Assembly: GCF_015461805.1 (NCBI RefSeq)
Contig: NZ_JACVZE010000008.1
Coordinates: forward strand, 1 to 64,000
DNA: 64,000 bases
DNA from: Pseudomonas pisciculturae
GTDB lineage: Bacteria; Pseudomonadota; Gammaproteobacteria; Pseudomonadales; Pseudomonadaceae
Direction: 5' to 3'
A program made the position numbers and the translations under genes. The notes beneath the pieces are model-generated. The model was not told the DNA's origin. It searched no databases and saw nothing but the letters and a program-made list of their open reading frames with translations. Below are positions 47,405 through 56,877 of the stretch, piece by piece; positions within the stretch are counted from its first letter, which is position 1, and each line of letters begins with the position of its first letter.

Positions 47405-48232
47405 TCAATGACCCTGCGGCATTTCCCCACGGGCCAGGCGCGCATTGATGTCGGCGATCACCCCTGGCAAGTCAATGAGGGTGTCGATCAGGTAGTGCGG
47501 GCGCGAGCCTTCGAACAGCGCTTCGATACGCTGGCGTTCGCTGGCCAGTGTCGCGGCATCCAGGGCGCGGAACTGTTCGTAGGTCAGGCCCAGCGCGTTG
47601 CCGGAGCAGGTCAGGGCCACGGTCCACATACCCGCACGGCGGCCTTCGAGGATGCCGGGCACTGTGTCGTCGACCTTTACGCAGGCCGCGACATCATCGA
47701 GCCCCAGCGCAATCACGTTGGCCAACGCCTGGGCGGGCCAGGGGCGACCGTTGGGTACTTCGTCGGTGGCCACCACGTGGTCGGCAACGTAGCCGTTGGT
47801 GGCGGCCAGTGCGACGACTTTATCCATCACCTGCTTGGGGTAGCCGGAGCACGAGCCGATCTTCAGGCCTTGCGCGCGTAGCTGGGCGATGGTGTCGAGG
47901 GCGCCGGGGATCAACGCCGAGTGTTCGGCGATCTTCTCAATCTGCAACGGCATAAAACGCTGGTAGATAGCGCTGACGTCATCGTCGGTCGGCGTACGGC
48001 CGAATGCCTGGCGATAACGCTCGGCCACCTGCGGCTGATCGCACAGGGTGCGGATGTGGTCCCACTTACCCATCCCCATCGGGCCTCGCGCTTCTTCAAT
48101 GGAAACTTGCACGTCGAACTCGGCAAAGGCCTCGACAAAAATCTGCGTGGGCGCAAACGAGCCGAAGTCGACCACGGTGCCGGCCCAATCGAGGATCACA
48201 GCCTGGACAGTGTTGGGGTTTTGATAATTCAT
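47405..48232 (-). CDS. phnX: Phosphonoacetaldehyde hydrolase
   Basis: The 275-residue HAD-family enzyme splits phosphonoacetaldehyde to acetaldehyde and phosphate. The nucleophile Asp is in [13 protein letters not shown] (about residue 15), the Schiff-base lysine is in [14 protein letters not shown] (about residue 56), and the magnesium Asp residues are in [13 protein letters not shown] 48232 overlaps the phnW stop (ATGA), so it is translationally coupled. PhnW and PhnX together convert 2-aminoethylphosphonate to alanine, acetaldehyde and phosphate. Confidence 0.96.
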   Translation of the reverse strand: MNYQNPNTVQAVILDWAGTVVDFGSFAPTQIFVEAFAEFDVQVSIEEARGPMGMGKWDHIRTLCDQPQVAERYRQAFGRTPTDDDVSAIYQRFMPLQIEKIAEHSALIPGALDTIAQLRAQGLKIGSCSGYPKQVMDKVVALAATNGYVADHVVATDEVPNGRPWPAQALANVIALGLDDVAACVKVDDTVPGILEGRRAGMWTVALTCSGNALGLTYEQFRALDAATLASERQRIEALFEGSRPHYLIDTLIDLPGVIADINARLARGEMPQGH

Positions 48233-49356
48233 GCGGGCGATCCAATGGAAGAAAGGTTGATGTTCATGGCGTGCAGTGCCTCGGCGATGGCGGCGACGGC
48301 GGCGTGCATGTCGGTGGCGTCGACGTCGCCGATGCAGCCCACGCGAAAGGTGTCTACCTCGGTCAGTTTGCCGGGGTAGAGGATGAAACCCTTGGCCTTG
48401 ACCCGCTCGTAGAAGTGCTTGAACTGGTAGCGCGGGTCTTGCGGGGCATGAAAGGTGACGATGATCGGCGCCTGGATCGCGGCCGGCAGAAAGCTGCGCA
48501 GGCCGAGTTCGGCCATGCCGCCCAGCAGCACCTGGCAATTGCGTGCGTAGCGTTGATGGCGTGCGGGCAGGCCACCTGCTTCGGCGTATTGCAGCAGCGC
48601 TTCATGCAGGGCGGCGACCACGTGGGTCGGCGGAGTGAAGCGCCATTGGCCGGTCTTGGCCATGTACGCGTGCTGGTCGAACAGGTCCATCGCCAGGGAA
48701 TGGCAGTTACCTTGGGCGGCCGCCAGCGCTTGTTTGTCGGCGAAGACGAAGCCCATGCCGGGCACGCCTTCCAGGCACTTGCCGGACGCGGCGATCAGCG
48801 CATCGAACGGCACTTCGCGGGCATCGATGGGCAGCGCGCCGAAGGAGCTCATGGCGTCGACGATCAGGCGCTTGCCATGGTTTTTCACGACCTGAGCAAT
48901 GGCCGGCAGCGGGTTGAGAATGCCGGTGCTGGTTTCACAGTGGATCAACGCGACGTGGGTGATGGCGCTGTCGGCGCGCAGCAGGCGATCAACATCGGCG
49001 GCGGTAGTGGGTTCGTCTTCGGCGGTTTCAAACGTGCAGAAGGCGCGCCCCAGTACTTCACAGATCTTCGCCAGGCGCTTGCCATAGGCGCCGTTGATCA
49101 GCACCAGCACCTTGCCGTTGCGCGGCACCAGGGTGCCGATGGCGGCTTCGACGGCGAACGTGCCGCTGCCTTGCAAAGGCACGCAGTGATGGCTGCTGGT
49201 GCCATCAATGATCGCCAGCAATTGCTCGCAGACGCTGGCGGTCAGTTGGTTGAAGCGCTCGTCCCATGAACCCCAATCCACCATCATCGCCTGGCGGGTG
49301 CGGGCAGAAGTGGTCAAGGGGCCTGGGGTGAGCAGGGTCGGTGCGGCGGCGGTCAT
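48229..49356 (-). CDS. phnW: 2-aminoethylphosphonate--pyruvate transaminase
   Basis: The 375-residue class V aminotransferase has the N-terminal [25 protein letters not shown], the PLP lysine in [16 protein letters not shown] (about residue 194), and the substrate arginine near [10 protein letters not shown]. It converts 2-aminoethylphosphonate and pyruvate to phosphonoacetaldehyde and alanine. The start [13 protein letters not shown] at 49356 follows AGGATG. It is the first gene of phnW-phnX, divergent from a LysR gene. No phosphonate transporter lies nearby. Confidence 0.96.
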   Translation of the reverse strand: MTAAAPTLLTPGPLTTSARTRQAMMVDWGSWDERFNQLTASVCEQLLAIIDGTSSHHCVPLQGSGTFAVEAAIGTLVPRNGKVLVLINGAYGKRLAKICEVLGRAFCTFETAEDEPTTAADVDRLLRADSAITHVALIHCETSTGILNPLPAIAQVVKNHGKRLIVDAMSSFGALPIDAREVPFDALIAASGKCLEGVPGMGFVFADKQALAAAQGNCHSLAMDLFDQHAYMAKTGQWRFTPPTHVVAALHEALLQYAEAGGLPARHQRYARNCQVLLGGMAELGLRSFLPAAIQAPIIVTFHAPQDPRYQFKHFYERVKAKGFILYPGKLTEVDTFRVGCIGDVDATDMHAAVAAIAEALHAMNINLSSIGSPA

Positions 49357-49466
49357 TTTACATCCTCGCAAGGCTGGGGCTGAAGCTACGGCGCCTAAAT
49401 TGCAGTTTGGCTTGTTATCAATCAAATTGTTTGTTGTTATGCGAGCTATCAGTGAGGCCGATAGCT

Positions 49467-50324
49467 ATGAACCTGTTTCAACTGCGTGCATTCGATGCCG
49501 TGGCCCGCGAGGGCAGTTTTACCCGTGCCGCAAAGCGATTGTTTATCAGCCAGCCGGCGGTGACGGGGCATATCAAGGCCCTGGAGGAGTACTACCAGAT
49601 CCCCTTGCTGCGCCGCACGGCGCGACGGGTGGAGCTGACCGAGGAGGGCGCACGCCTGGCGGCGATTACCCGGGCGATCTTTGGCCTGGTGGACGAAGCG
49701 CAAGCCCTGCTGGAGGCCAATCGCCAATTGCTCACCGGGCGCCTCGAAGTGGCGGCCGATGGCCCGCACCTGGTGATGCCGATGATCGCCAGCCTGCGGG
49801 CGCGCTACCCCGGCATCACCGTCAACCTGCGCTTGGGCAATGCCCAGGAAACCTTGGCGGCGTTGTTGTCCGAGCATGCGGATGTGGCGGTGCTGACCGA
49901 AGTGGAGCAACGTAATGGCCTGCATTTGCAGCCCTTGAGCGAGTCACGGATTTGCGCGCTGGTGCCGGCCAACCACCCCTGGGCGACACAGCCAGAAGGT
50001 ATCCGCCTGGCGCAACTCAACGACGAGATCATGGTGCTGCGCGAGCCCAGCTCCATTACCCGCCGCACCTTTGATGACGCCTGCCTGGCGGCTGGCGTAC
50101 AGCCCAAGGTGTTGCTGGAACTCGACAGCCGTGAGGCCGTGACCGAAGCCGTCGCCGCCCAATTGGGGGTTGGGGTCGTGTCGTCGATGGAGGTCAGCCC
50201 AGACCCTCGGGTACAGGCGGTCGCGCTGCAAGGTGACGGCCTGGCCAACCGGCACATGCTCGGCTGCCTGGAGCGACGCCGCTCATTGCGCCTGATCCAG
50301 GCGTTTTTCGAGTTGGCGCCCTGA
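49467..50324 (+). CDS. LysR-type regulator of 2-aminoethylphosphonate use
   Basis: The 285-residue LysR protein begins MNLFQLRAFDAVAREGSFTR, with a typical winged helix (residues 3-60), and has an effector domain with DVAVLTEVEQRNGL and MVLREPSSITRRTFDDA. It is divergent from phnW over 110 bases, and LysR proteins in this position activate phnWX in other Pseudomonas. The start ATG 49467 follows GTGAGG at moderate distance. Confidence 0.9.
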   Translation: MNLFQLRAFDAVAREGSFTRAAKRLFISQPAVTGHIKALEEYYQIPLLRRTARRVELTEEGARLAAITRAIFGLVDEAQALLEANRQLLTGRLEVAADGPHLVMPMIASLRARYPGITVNLRLGNAQETLAALLSEHADVAVLTEVEQRNGLHLQPLSESRICALVPANHPWATQPEGIRLAQLNDEIMVLREPSSITRRTFDDACLAAGVQPKVLLELDSREAVTEAVAAQLGVGVVSSMEVSPDPRVQAVALQGDGLANRHMLGCLERRRSLRLIQAFFELAP

Positions 50325-50424
50325 CGGTTTTTTGGTGGAACGTTGCGTTTTTGCGCTATAAACTCTGCCCCCAAAGCGCCGGCCAGTAGACGTTTGGGCG
50401 CGATGGATATCGAGAGAGTGAGTC

Positions 50425-51132
50425 ATGGGCGCACAGTGGAAAGTCAAACATAAAGAAGCGGCATCCAATGCCAAGGGCAAGATCTTCGGCAAGCTGGTGA
50501 AAGAAATCACCATCGCCGCCCGCAACGGTGCCGACACCGCGACCAACGCCCACCTGCGTCTGGTTGTAGAGCAGGCCAAAAAGGCCTCGATGCCCAAGGA
50601 AACCCTGGAGCGCGCCATCAAAAAAGGCGCCGGCCTGTTGGGCGAAACCGTGCAGTACCACCGCGTGACCTACGAAGGGTTTGCCCCGCACCAGGTGCCG
50701 CTGATCGTTGAGTGTGTGACCGACAACATCAACCGTACCGTGGCAGAAATCCGTGTGGCGTTCCGCAAAGGCCAACTGGGGGCTTCCGGCTCCGTGGCTT
50801 GGGACTTTAACCATGTCGGCCTGATCGAAGCTTCGCCGGACACTCCGGACGCTGACCCTGAGATGGCGGCCATTGAAGCCGGTGCTCAGGATTTCGAAGA
50901 CGGTGAAGAGGAAGGCGCGACCCTGTTCATCACCGAGACCACCGACCTGGATGCGGTACAGAAATCGCTGCCAGAGCAGGGTTTCACCGTGTTGTCGGCC
51001 AAGTTGGGTTATATCGCCAAAAACCCGGTGAGCGGTTTGAGCGACGAGCAGATGGCTGAAGTTGAAGCCTTCCTCGAAGGCCTGGACAACCATGATGACG
51101 TGCAGGATATGTTCGTCGGGTTGGCTGGCTGA
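50425..51132 (+). CDS. YebC/PmpR (TACO1) family protein
   Basis: The 235-residue protein has the three-domain YebC fold: N-terminal basic [35 protein letters not shown], then [18 protein letters not shown] and [28 protein letters not shown]. Family members act as DNA-binding regulators (PmpR) or ribosome-associated translation factors (YebC/TACO1). The sequence is nearer the YeeN-like branch than the one beside ruvC. It stands alone, with a REPIN after it. Confidence 0.9.
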   Translation: MGAQWKVKHKEAASNAKGKIFGKLVKEITIAARNGADTATNAHLRLVVEQAKKASMPKETLERAIKKGAGLLGETVQYHRVTYEGFAPHQVPLIVECVTDNINRTVAEIRVAFRKGQLGASGSVAWDFNHVGLIEASPDTPDADPEMAAIEAGAQDFEDGEEEGATLFITETTDLDAVQKSLPEQGFTVLSAKLGYIAKNPVSGLSDEQMAEVEAFLEGLDNHDDVQDMFVGLAG

Positions 51133-51160
51133 TTATCCAACTGGATAAATAGGCCCAAAA

Positions 51161-51250
51161 TGTGGGAGCGGGCTTGCTCGCGAATGCGGTGTATCAGTCA
51201 ATTCATGTATCGACTGATACACCGCATTCGCGAGCAAGCCCGCTCCCACA
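51161..51250. repeat. REPIN, CGCGAA subtype
   Basis: TGTGGGAGCGGGCTTGCTCG (51161) is mirrored by CGAGCAAGCCCGCTCCCACA (to 51250). An inner repeat GTATCAGTC/GACTGATAC lies between the arms. It lies between the convergent YebC-family and LRR-kinase genes. Confidence 0.92.
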
Positions 51251-51255
51251 TTGGT

Positions 51256-52557
51256 TTAGTGGTGTTGGAGGGAACTGAGTACGACTTCAATTTCCTCGAA
51301 GCCAGGCCGCGCCAACACATCCGGCTGGCAGCAGCTGTCGCGCAACGCTAGCAGCCCCTCACCTACCTCCCTCTCAACCCGCTCCAACAACTCCCCTAAC
51401 AACACCCCAAACGCCCGCACTTCAATGCGCTGCAACGCCCGAGTCTCCAACGTGTCCGCCGTGGTGTGAAACGACGCCGCGCCAAAGTCCCCCAGCAAAC
51501 AATCCCCCGCGTCATTGCACAGGATATTGTGACCGTACAAATCGCCATGGGTGATGCCGTGCCGGTGCAGATGCGCCGCGACCGAAGCAATGCCCCGCGC
51601 CATGCGCAACGCAACCTCAAGACTGAAACGGGTATCGGGTGCGTAGATATCGCGGGTGCACGAGGCCAGGCTCGGCAGGGCGGCGAGGTTGCGGTAGCTG
51701 GGGTCGATCAGGCTCATCACCAATGCCGCCTGACCCTCAGGATGATCGATTACGCGGCCTTCTACCTTGATCAGGTTGGGATGCAGCCCGGCAGCGATGC
51801 AGGCCTGCATTTCGTGCAAGGGCGAACCGTCGCTGGTGATGGTGCCTTTGTAGAGTTTCACCGCCACGGGTTTAGCCGCCGGCGTCCACATGGCCTTGCG
51901 GATCACGCCAGAGGCGCCCTCACCGAGAACCTCGGCCATTTCCAGTTCGGCCCAGGGAATGTCTGGCGTGGCGTCTTCCTCGGCGATGCTCACCGCCATC
52001 TCCACCGGGTTACCGGCGTAGGCCAGCCAGGTGAGGTTCGGCAACGCCAGTAGCCATTGCGGTAAGTGAGTAAAGCGGTTCGAGGCAATACGCAGCAGTT
52101 CGAGGTTATGACAGTTGGCCAGGCTGTGGGGCAACTGTGACAACTGGTTACCGGCCAGCATGAGTTTTTGCAGCAAAGGCCGCTGGCCCAACTCATCGGG
52201 CAATTGGCTGATCTGGTTGTCGGTGAGGATCAACCAGCGCAGTAACGGCGGCAGTGCGGCGGCGGGTACATGGCTGATCTGGTTGGCCTTGAAGCCGATC
52301 ATGCTCAGCTTGGCGCACTGGCCCAGGCATTCCGGCAGTTCCGTAAAGAGGTTGTCCGAGCAAAACAGCACGCGCAGGTGCGGCAGGCGGTGCAAGTCGT
52401 CGGGCAGGCTGCTCAGGGCATTGGCGCTGAGGTTGAGGATTTCCAGGGAGTCCGCCAGCGCGAAGATTTCCCGGGGGAACTCGGTCAGCCCGCAGGACAG
52501 GTCCAGGCGCGTGATGCCAGCCAGTTGGCCGGCCTTGAGTTGGGCGAGGGTGTGCAT
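51256..52557 (-). CDS. Leucine-rich-repeat protein kinase
   Basis: The 433-residue cytoplasmic protein has about eight 23-residue LRRs (residues about 14-200, e.g. LEILNLSANALSSLPDDL, LRWLILTDNQISQLPDEL). They are joined to a protein kinase domain (residues about 205-430). The kinase keeps the glycine loop GEGASG, the ATP lysine in VAVKLYKG, the catalytic loop HGDLYGHN and the DFG motif, so it should be active. No signal or membrane segment is seen, and no phosphatase or obvious substrate gene lies beside it. LRR plus kinase in one soluble bacterial protein is uncommon; substrates are unknown. Confidence 0.88.
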   Translation of the reverse strand: MHTLAQLKAGQLAGITRLDLSCGLTEFPREIFALADSLEILNLSANALSSLPDDLHRLPHLRVLFCSDNLFTELPECLGQCAKLSMIGFKANQISHVPAAALPPLLRWLILTDNQISQLPDELGQRPLLQKLMLAGNQLSQLPHSLANCHNLELLRIASNRFTHLPQWLLALPNLTWLAYAGNPVEMAVSIAEEDATPDIPWAELEMAEVLGEGASGVIRKAMWTPAAKPVAVKLYKGTITSDGSPLHEMQACIAAGLHPNLIKVEGRVIDHPEGQAALVMSLIDPSYRNLAALPSLASCTRDIYAPDTRFSLEVALRMARGIASVAAHLHRHGITHGDLYGHNILCNDAGDCLLGDFGAASFHTTADTLETRALQRIEVRAFGVLLGELLERVEREVGEGLLALRDSCCQPDVLARPGFEEIEVVLSSLQHH

Positions 52558-52590
52558 GACCGGCGCAATCTCTGATGGCGTGAAGGGGGC

Positions 52591-53685
52591 TCATGATACC
52601 GGGTCGGGCAGCGCTTGCGGGTCGAGCGGCTGCAGTTGGCCCAGACGGCTGGCGGTGCGTGCCAGGTCGATGGCCTGGCCCGCCAGGCATTCGGCCAGGG
52701 GCTGGAGGCCGATCAGGGTCAGGTGCTTGTCCTTGTCGTAAAGCACGTCCACCAGGTTGATAAAACGCTGCTGTACGGCAATCGGGCAATCGGCCAGGTG
52801 GGGCAGGCCGTCGATGATCCAGTGGTCGAAGTCTTGGCACAGCAGCAGGTAGTCCATGACTGCCGTGAGCTGTTCGCACAGGTCGTTGAACGCGAAGGCG
52901 ATGGTGCGCCCCTGTTGGCTGCGGCAACGCAACTGACGGTTGCCGACGGCCAGGGGCTGTGGCGGGCAGTCTGCAGCGGGTAGATCGAGCGCAGTACGCT
53001 GACTGGCGGTGCCCGGCCACACGTAATGGCCGTGGGTAAAGCGTTGCGTACTTTGCGCTTGGGGCAGGCTGCGAAAGTCCTGGGGTGAACTGACTTCCAG
53101 CACATCCATGCGCGCCGCGATCAAGTCAATCACCGGCTTGAAGCGTTCATGGTACAGCGGGTTGGGCAGCAGCCCTTCGGGCGGGTAGTTGGACGTGACC
53201 AGCACCAGCACGCCGCGTTGGAACAGCGCCTTGAACAAGCGGCTGATGAGCATGGCATCGCCGATGTCATGCACATGGAATTCGTCGAAACACAGCACCT
53301 GGCAACCTGCCAGCAACTCATCCAGGGTCATCGCCAGCGCATCGTCCTGATGCTGGTGCTGGAACATGCCCCGGTGTAAACGCGCAAAGAAATCGTGGAA
53401 ATGCACGCGTTGCTTTTCGGCAATCGGCAGCGCCTGGAAAAAACCGTCCAGCAGCCAGCTTTTACCGCGCCCCACCGGCCCGTGCAGGTACAGGCTGCGG
53501 GTGGCCAGGCCCGCAAGCAGGTGCTGGGTTTCGCGGGCCAGGGCGTTGATGGCGCGGGTCTGCCCATCGCTGAGGGTATAGCCCTGTTGCGCGGCTTTTT
53601 TCTGAAAGAACGGCGGGATGGGAGAGTCGTCAAGGGTGTCGGTTTTTTTACCGAGCAGGCGACGAATCAGGGAGCGCGGAGCCAA
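52591..53685 (-). CDS. zapE: Cell-division ATPase ZapE (AFG1 family)
   Basis: The 364-residue AFG1/LACE1-type ATPase has Walker A GPVGRGKSWLLD (about residue 70), Walker B VLCFDEFHVHDIGDAM, and the C-terminal FNDLCEQLTAVMDYLLLCQDF. ZapE binds FtsZ and modulates Z-ring dynamics in E. coli. It lies 33 bases upstream of the LRR kinase gene on the same strand, so the two may be co-transcribed. It is a second or divergent copy if another zapE lies elsewhere, which cannot be told here. Confidence 0.9.
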   Translation of the reverse strand: MAPRSLIRRLLGKKTDTLDDSPIPPFFQKKAAQQGYTLSDGQTRAINALARETQHLLAGLATRSLYLHGPVGRGKSWLLDGFFQALPIAEKQRVHFHDFFARLHRGMFQHQHQDDALAMTLDELLAGCQVLCFDEFHVHDIGDAMLISRLFKALFQRGVLVLVTSNYPPEGLLPNPLYHERFKPVIDLIAARMDVLEVSSPQDFRSLPQAQSTQRFTHGHYVWPGTASQRTALDLPAADCPPQPLAVGNRQLRCRSQQGRTIAFAFNDLCEQLTAVMDYLLLCQDFDHWIIDGLPHLADCPIAVQQRFINLVDVLYDKDKHLTLIGLQPLAECLAGQAIDLARTASRLGQLQPLDPQALPDPVS

Positions 53686-53872
53686 GGCAAATCACTCTGT
53701 AGGTCGATGGTCGCTCACTTTAGGACGCTTGCCGCGATTTGACCAATAGAGAAGGGCGCCGCCAGCCATCTCGAAAAAGCATGGCGCTGGGTGGCCCTGT
53801 CGTAACTGGCGGATTCCCGCTGAGGGTCTAACCTTCTACACAGCAGTTACCCCTGTACAAGGATTTGGGGCA

Positions 53873-54400
53873 TTGAAGGGACGAGCAGTAGTGGCAGTCA
53901 TGAGCGCGATGCTCTGCAACACGGCTTACGCTGCGCAACTCCAGGTGGAGGTGCGCATCGACGTGCAGCGGGGCTGCCAGCTGGTGGGTATGACCCGCAG
54001 TGCTGGCATCGAGCAACTTGGCGTATTGGATTTTGGCAGCGGCCCGCGTCTGGATGACCCGGCCGGGCCCCTGAGTGCGGCGCTCATCAGCCAGCGCCAA
54101 CCACGCCTTGAGTGCAACCCCGACACGCCATACCAACTGCGCGTCGATGGCGGCCTGCATGGCGGCTCCGGCGACGTGCGCTACCTCAGCGCGGGTCTCC
54201 CTTCTGGCAAACCCATTCCCTATCGTTTGTATGCCGACGCCGCGCGGCGCATCCCCTTGCCGGTGGATGTGCCCCTCAGCGGTCGCGTGCCGGATTCGGG
54301 CAGCGTCGACCTGCCGCTCTATGGGCGTATCGAACCGCTCAAGGACATCCCCGCAGTCGGTCGTTATTCCGACCTGCTCAAGGTCACGGTCACATGGTGA
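53873..54400 (+). CDS. Spore-coat-U-domain pilin 1 of a Csu-type pilus
   Basis: The 175-residue secreted protein has a signal peptide ending NTAYA, then one SCPU domain with Cys pair positions in RGCQLVG and RLECNPD, ending SDLLKVTVTW. SCPU proteins are the subunits of archaic chaperone-usher pili and are not related to sporulation here. The start is TTG 53873 (MKGRAVVAVM), with AAGGA upstream; GTG 53891 is an alternative. It is the first gene of a seven-gene operon and its stop overlaps the next start. Confidence 0.83.
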   Translation: MKGRAVVAVMSAMLCNTAYAAQLQVEVRIDVQRGCQLVGMTRSAGIEQLGVLDFGSGPRLDDPAGPLSAALISQRQPRLECNPDTPYQLRVDGGLHGGSGDVRYLSAGLPSGKPIPYRLYADAARRIPLPVDVPLSGRVPDSGSVDLPLYGRIEPLKDIPAVGRYSDLLKVTVTW

Positions 54401-54939
54401 GCCGGTGCCTGGCCCTGGTGGCTATGGGTGGCTTGCTGCTGCTGGCGGATGACGCGCAGGCGGCGGCCGCTACCGGGCAGATCCACGCGCGGCTGGTGAT
54501 CACCGCCAGTTGTGAGGTCAGCAAGGGCCCGGATGTCGCCCCGGTTACCCCGGAAAGCGGGTCAGCCCTGCTGGATTTCGGCAGTCATGGGCCGACTTGG
54601 AGCGAGGGGATGACCGCCGGCGTCACCGATGGCAACAATGCGCCGCTGGCCGTGTCCTGCAACCCCTCACTGGTCAGCAGTTTCACCGTGACCATCGACG
54701 GCGGCGTCAACGGTGACGGCGCCACGCGACGCCTGAGCAACGGCCGTCAGACCATTCCCTATCGTTTGTCGGCTGATCCCTTGGGGCGCAGCACCTACAG
54801 CATCGGCCAGCAACGCAATTTCGTCGTGACCAGGGGCACACAGATACCGATCCCGGTATTCGGCTCGGTGGTGGCGAATACCCGGGCCTTACCGGCCGGC
54901 ATCTACACAGACACCCTGACGGTGACTCTGGATTGGTAA
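54394..54939 (+). CDS. Spore-coat-U-domain pilin 2
   Basis: The 181-residue protein begins MVSRCLALVAMGGLLLLADD, with a signal cut after DDAQA, then an SCPU domain (TGQIHARLVITASCEVSKG ... LPAGIYTDTLTVTLDW). ATG 54394 overlaps the previous stop by 7 bases (ATGGTGA), indicating coupled translation. It probably corresponds to one of the minor subunits (CsuA or CsuB position). Confidence 0.85.
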   Translation: MVSRCLALVAMGGLLLLADDAQAAAATGQIHARLVITASCEVSKGPDVAPVTPESGSALLDFGSHGPTWSEGMTAGVTDGNNAPLAVSCNPSLVSSFTVTIDGGVNGDGATRRLSNGRQTIPYRLSADPLGRSTYSIGQQRNFVVTRGTQIPIPVFGSVVANTRALPAGIYTDTLTVTLDW

Positions 54940-54957
54940 ACCATGAGGATGGATATC

Positions 54958-55500
54958 ATGCATGTACGCGTATCTCGATTAGGCGTTTGCGCGCTGGGCC
55001 TGGCGATGGCTTGCAGTGTCAACGCGGCCACCACGGTGACTGGGCAGATCACCTCCAGCCTGACGTTGATCGCCAGTTGCCAGGTCAACGGCTCCGGGGC
55101 GGCCACCGGGCTGAACTTCGGTAGCTTGAACTTCGGCACCACCAACAGCCTGTTCACCAATGCCGACGCCCAGTTGCTCGGCGGTACTGGCACGGGTGGG
55201 GGGTTGTCGGTGCTGTGTTCGGCGGGTACCACGCCGACGATCAAGGTGCGTGCCGGCGCCCATGACAACGCCTCCCCTGGCGGCACCCGCGCGCTGGCCG
55301 ACGGGCTGGGCAATTTCGTGCCCTACGACTTCTACACCGACAGCGGGCATTCCACGCTGCTGGCCATTGATGGCGTGATTACGCTCGCCACCAGTACCGG
55401 CGTGGCGCAAACCGTTAGCCTCTACGGCCGGGCGGTGGGTAAGGCGGGGCTGCCAGCGGGCAACTACACCGACACCGTGGCCGTTGAACTGACGTTTTAG
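54958..55500 (+). CDS. Spore-coat-U-domain pilin 3, probable major pilin
   Basis: The 180-residue protein has a signal peptide MHVRVSRLGVCALGLAMACS ending VNA. Its mature start ATTVTGQITSSLTLIASCQV is the closest here to the CsuA/B major pilin. The SCPU domain ends LPAGNYTDTVAVELTF. GAGGA at 54945-54949 is spaced 8 bases from ATG 54958, which is preferred to ATG 54943. Assigning it as the main shaft subunit is an inference. Confidence 0.84.
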   Translation: MHVRVSRLGVCALGLAMACSVNAATTVTGQITSSLTLIASCQVNGSGAATGLNFGSLNFGTTNSLFTNADAQLLGGTGTGGGLSVLCSAGTTPTIKVRAGAHDNASPGGTRALADGLGNFVPYDFYTDSGHSTLLAIDGVITLATSTGVAQTVSLYGRAVGKAGLPAGNYTDTVAVELTF

Positions 55501-55502
55501 CG

Positions 55503-55991
55503 ATGTGGCGCATCGCATTGATGGCCTGTGGGCTGGCGCTTCCTTTGCCGTTATCGGCGTTGCCCAGCCAGAGCTTCCAGGTGAGTGCCACCATCACACC
55601 GGGTTGCCTGGTGGTGGGAGGCGGCAGCAATTACGGGACGTTGGCCTACGGCAGTTATTCGGCGCTGGCCACCAGTACGGTGACCGCCGCGCTGACGGGC
55701 GGTGTGACCCTGCAATGCACGCCGGGGGTGACGCTGAACATGAGCGTCGACGGCGGGCTGCATAACAGCGCCGGGCGTAATTTGCAGCTCAACACCGGCA
55801 GTGCGCGGGTGGCTTATCAGTTGTTTCGCGATGCGGCGTTCAGCCAAAGCCTAGGGGTCAGTCAGAGCGTCAGCGTGGCCTACACCGACGCCAATAACAT
55901 CAGCCTGCCGATCTACGGGCGGGTGCAATTACCGGGCAATCAGCCTGGGGGGACGTACAGCGACACGTTGCAGGTGCAACTGTCGTGGTAG
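55503..55991 (+). CDS. Spore-coat-U-domain pilin 4
   Basis: The 162-residue protein has a signal ending PLSA, then an SCPU domain (SFQVSATITPGCLVVGGG ... PGGTYSDTLQVQLSW) with Cys residues in PGCLV and LQCTPG. It starts 3 bases after the preceding stop, so it is part of the same transcript. It gives this operon four small pilins, where the best-known Acinetobacter csu operon has three. Confidence 0.85.
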   Translation: MWRIALMACGLALPLPLSALPSQSFQVSATITPGCLVVGGGSNYGTLAYGSYSALATSTVTAALTGGVTLQCTPGVTLNMSVDGGLHNSAGRNLQLNTGSARVAYQLFRDAAFSQSLGVSQSVSVAYTDANNISLPIYGRVQLPGNQPGGTYSDTLQVQLSW

Positions 55992-56016
55992 GGCTATGGG
56001 TATAAGGAGTGGTTTT

Positions 56017-56805
56017 ATGCGTTCACCTTCCCGGCGGTTGTGGGCCGCGGGTGTTGCCTTGGGTGCTTTGTGCACGGCCGGGCTCGTGTCGGCGGCCAGC
56101 TCGGTGCTGATCTGGCCTATCGACCCGGTGCTGGAGGCTGACCAACAGGCCAGCGCACTCTGGCTGGAAAACCGAGGCTCAGAGACGGCCAACTTGCAGG
56201 TCCGGGTGTTTGCCTGGAGCCAGAGCGGGTTTGACGAGCAATATCAGAACCAGCGCGACGTGATCGGCAGCCCGCCGGTGGCCAGGATCGAACCGGGGCA
56301 GAAGCAACTGGTACGCCTGACCCGTACCCGCGAAGTGCCCCCGGGGCAGGAGCTGGCCTACCGCATCATCATTGATGAAATCCCGTCACCCATGCAGTTG
56401 CCCACACCACCGGAGGGCAAGACCACGGCGGCGGCGATTCGCTTCCAGATGCGTTATTCGGTGCCGCTGTTCGCCTATGGCACGGGCCTGTGGAGCAAGG
56501 AGGATGCCACGCGCCAACGTGACCCCAAGGGCGCCGGCAAGCCGGACCTGAACTGGCACAAAGTCACGGTGGCGGGGCGCAGTTACATCGAAGTGCGCAA
56601 CCAGGGCGCCGTGCATGCCCGCCTGACTGATGCCTCGTTCAAACAGGGCGGCCAGACTCGGCCCCTGGTGGACGGCCTGTTGGGCTACGTATTACCGGGC
56701 GCGACCATGCGCTGGCCGGTGCCGGATACCTTATCGGCCGACCAGCCGCTGCAGGTGCGTATCAACGGCGCAGCGCAGTTGGAGAGCCTTGCGCCGAAGC
56801 GGTAA
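56017..56805 (+). CDS. Periplasmic pilus chaperone (CsuC-like, PapD fold)
   Basis: The 262-residue chaperone begins MRSPSRRLWAAGVALGALCT, with a signal ending LVSA, then two immunoglobulin-like domains. The first carries SSVLIWPIDPVLEADQQASALWLENRGSE and the G1-strand partner region RLTRTREVPPGQELAYRIIIDEIP; the second ends in a short RINGAAQLE. AAGGAG lies 8 bases before ATG 56017. It caps SCPU subunits by donor-strand complementation and hands them to the usher. Confidence 0.88.
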   Translation: MRSPSRRLWAAGVALGALCTAGLVSAASSVLIWPIDPVLEADQQASALWLENRGSETANLQVRVFAWSQSGFDEQYQNQRDVIGSPPVARIEPGQKQLVRLTRTREVPPGQELAYRIIIDEIPSPMQLPTPPEGKTTAAAIRFQMRYSVPLFAYGTGLWSKEDATRQRDPKGAGKPDLNWHKVTVAGRSYIEVRNQGAVHARLTDASFKQGGQTRPLVDGLLGYVLPGATMRWPVPDTLSADQPLQVRINGAAQLESLAPKR

Positions 56806-56877
56806 CGGGGTGTGCAGCGGGACGGGCTGACGCCCGGGTTCAACAGGATGGAGATGTCCATTGAAGGGCACAACGCC

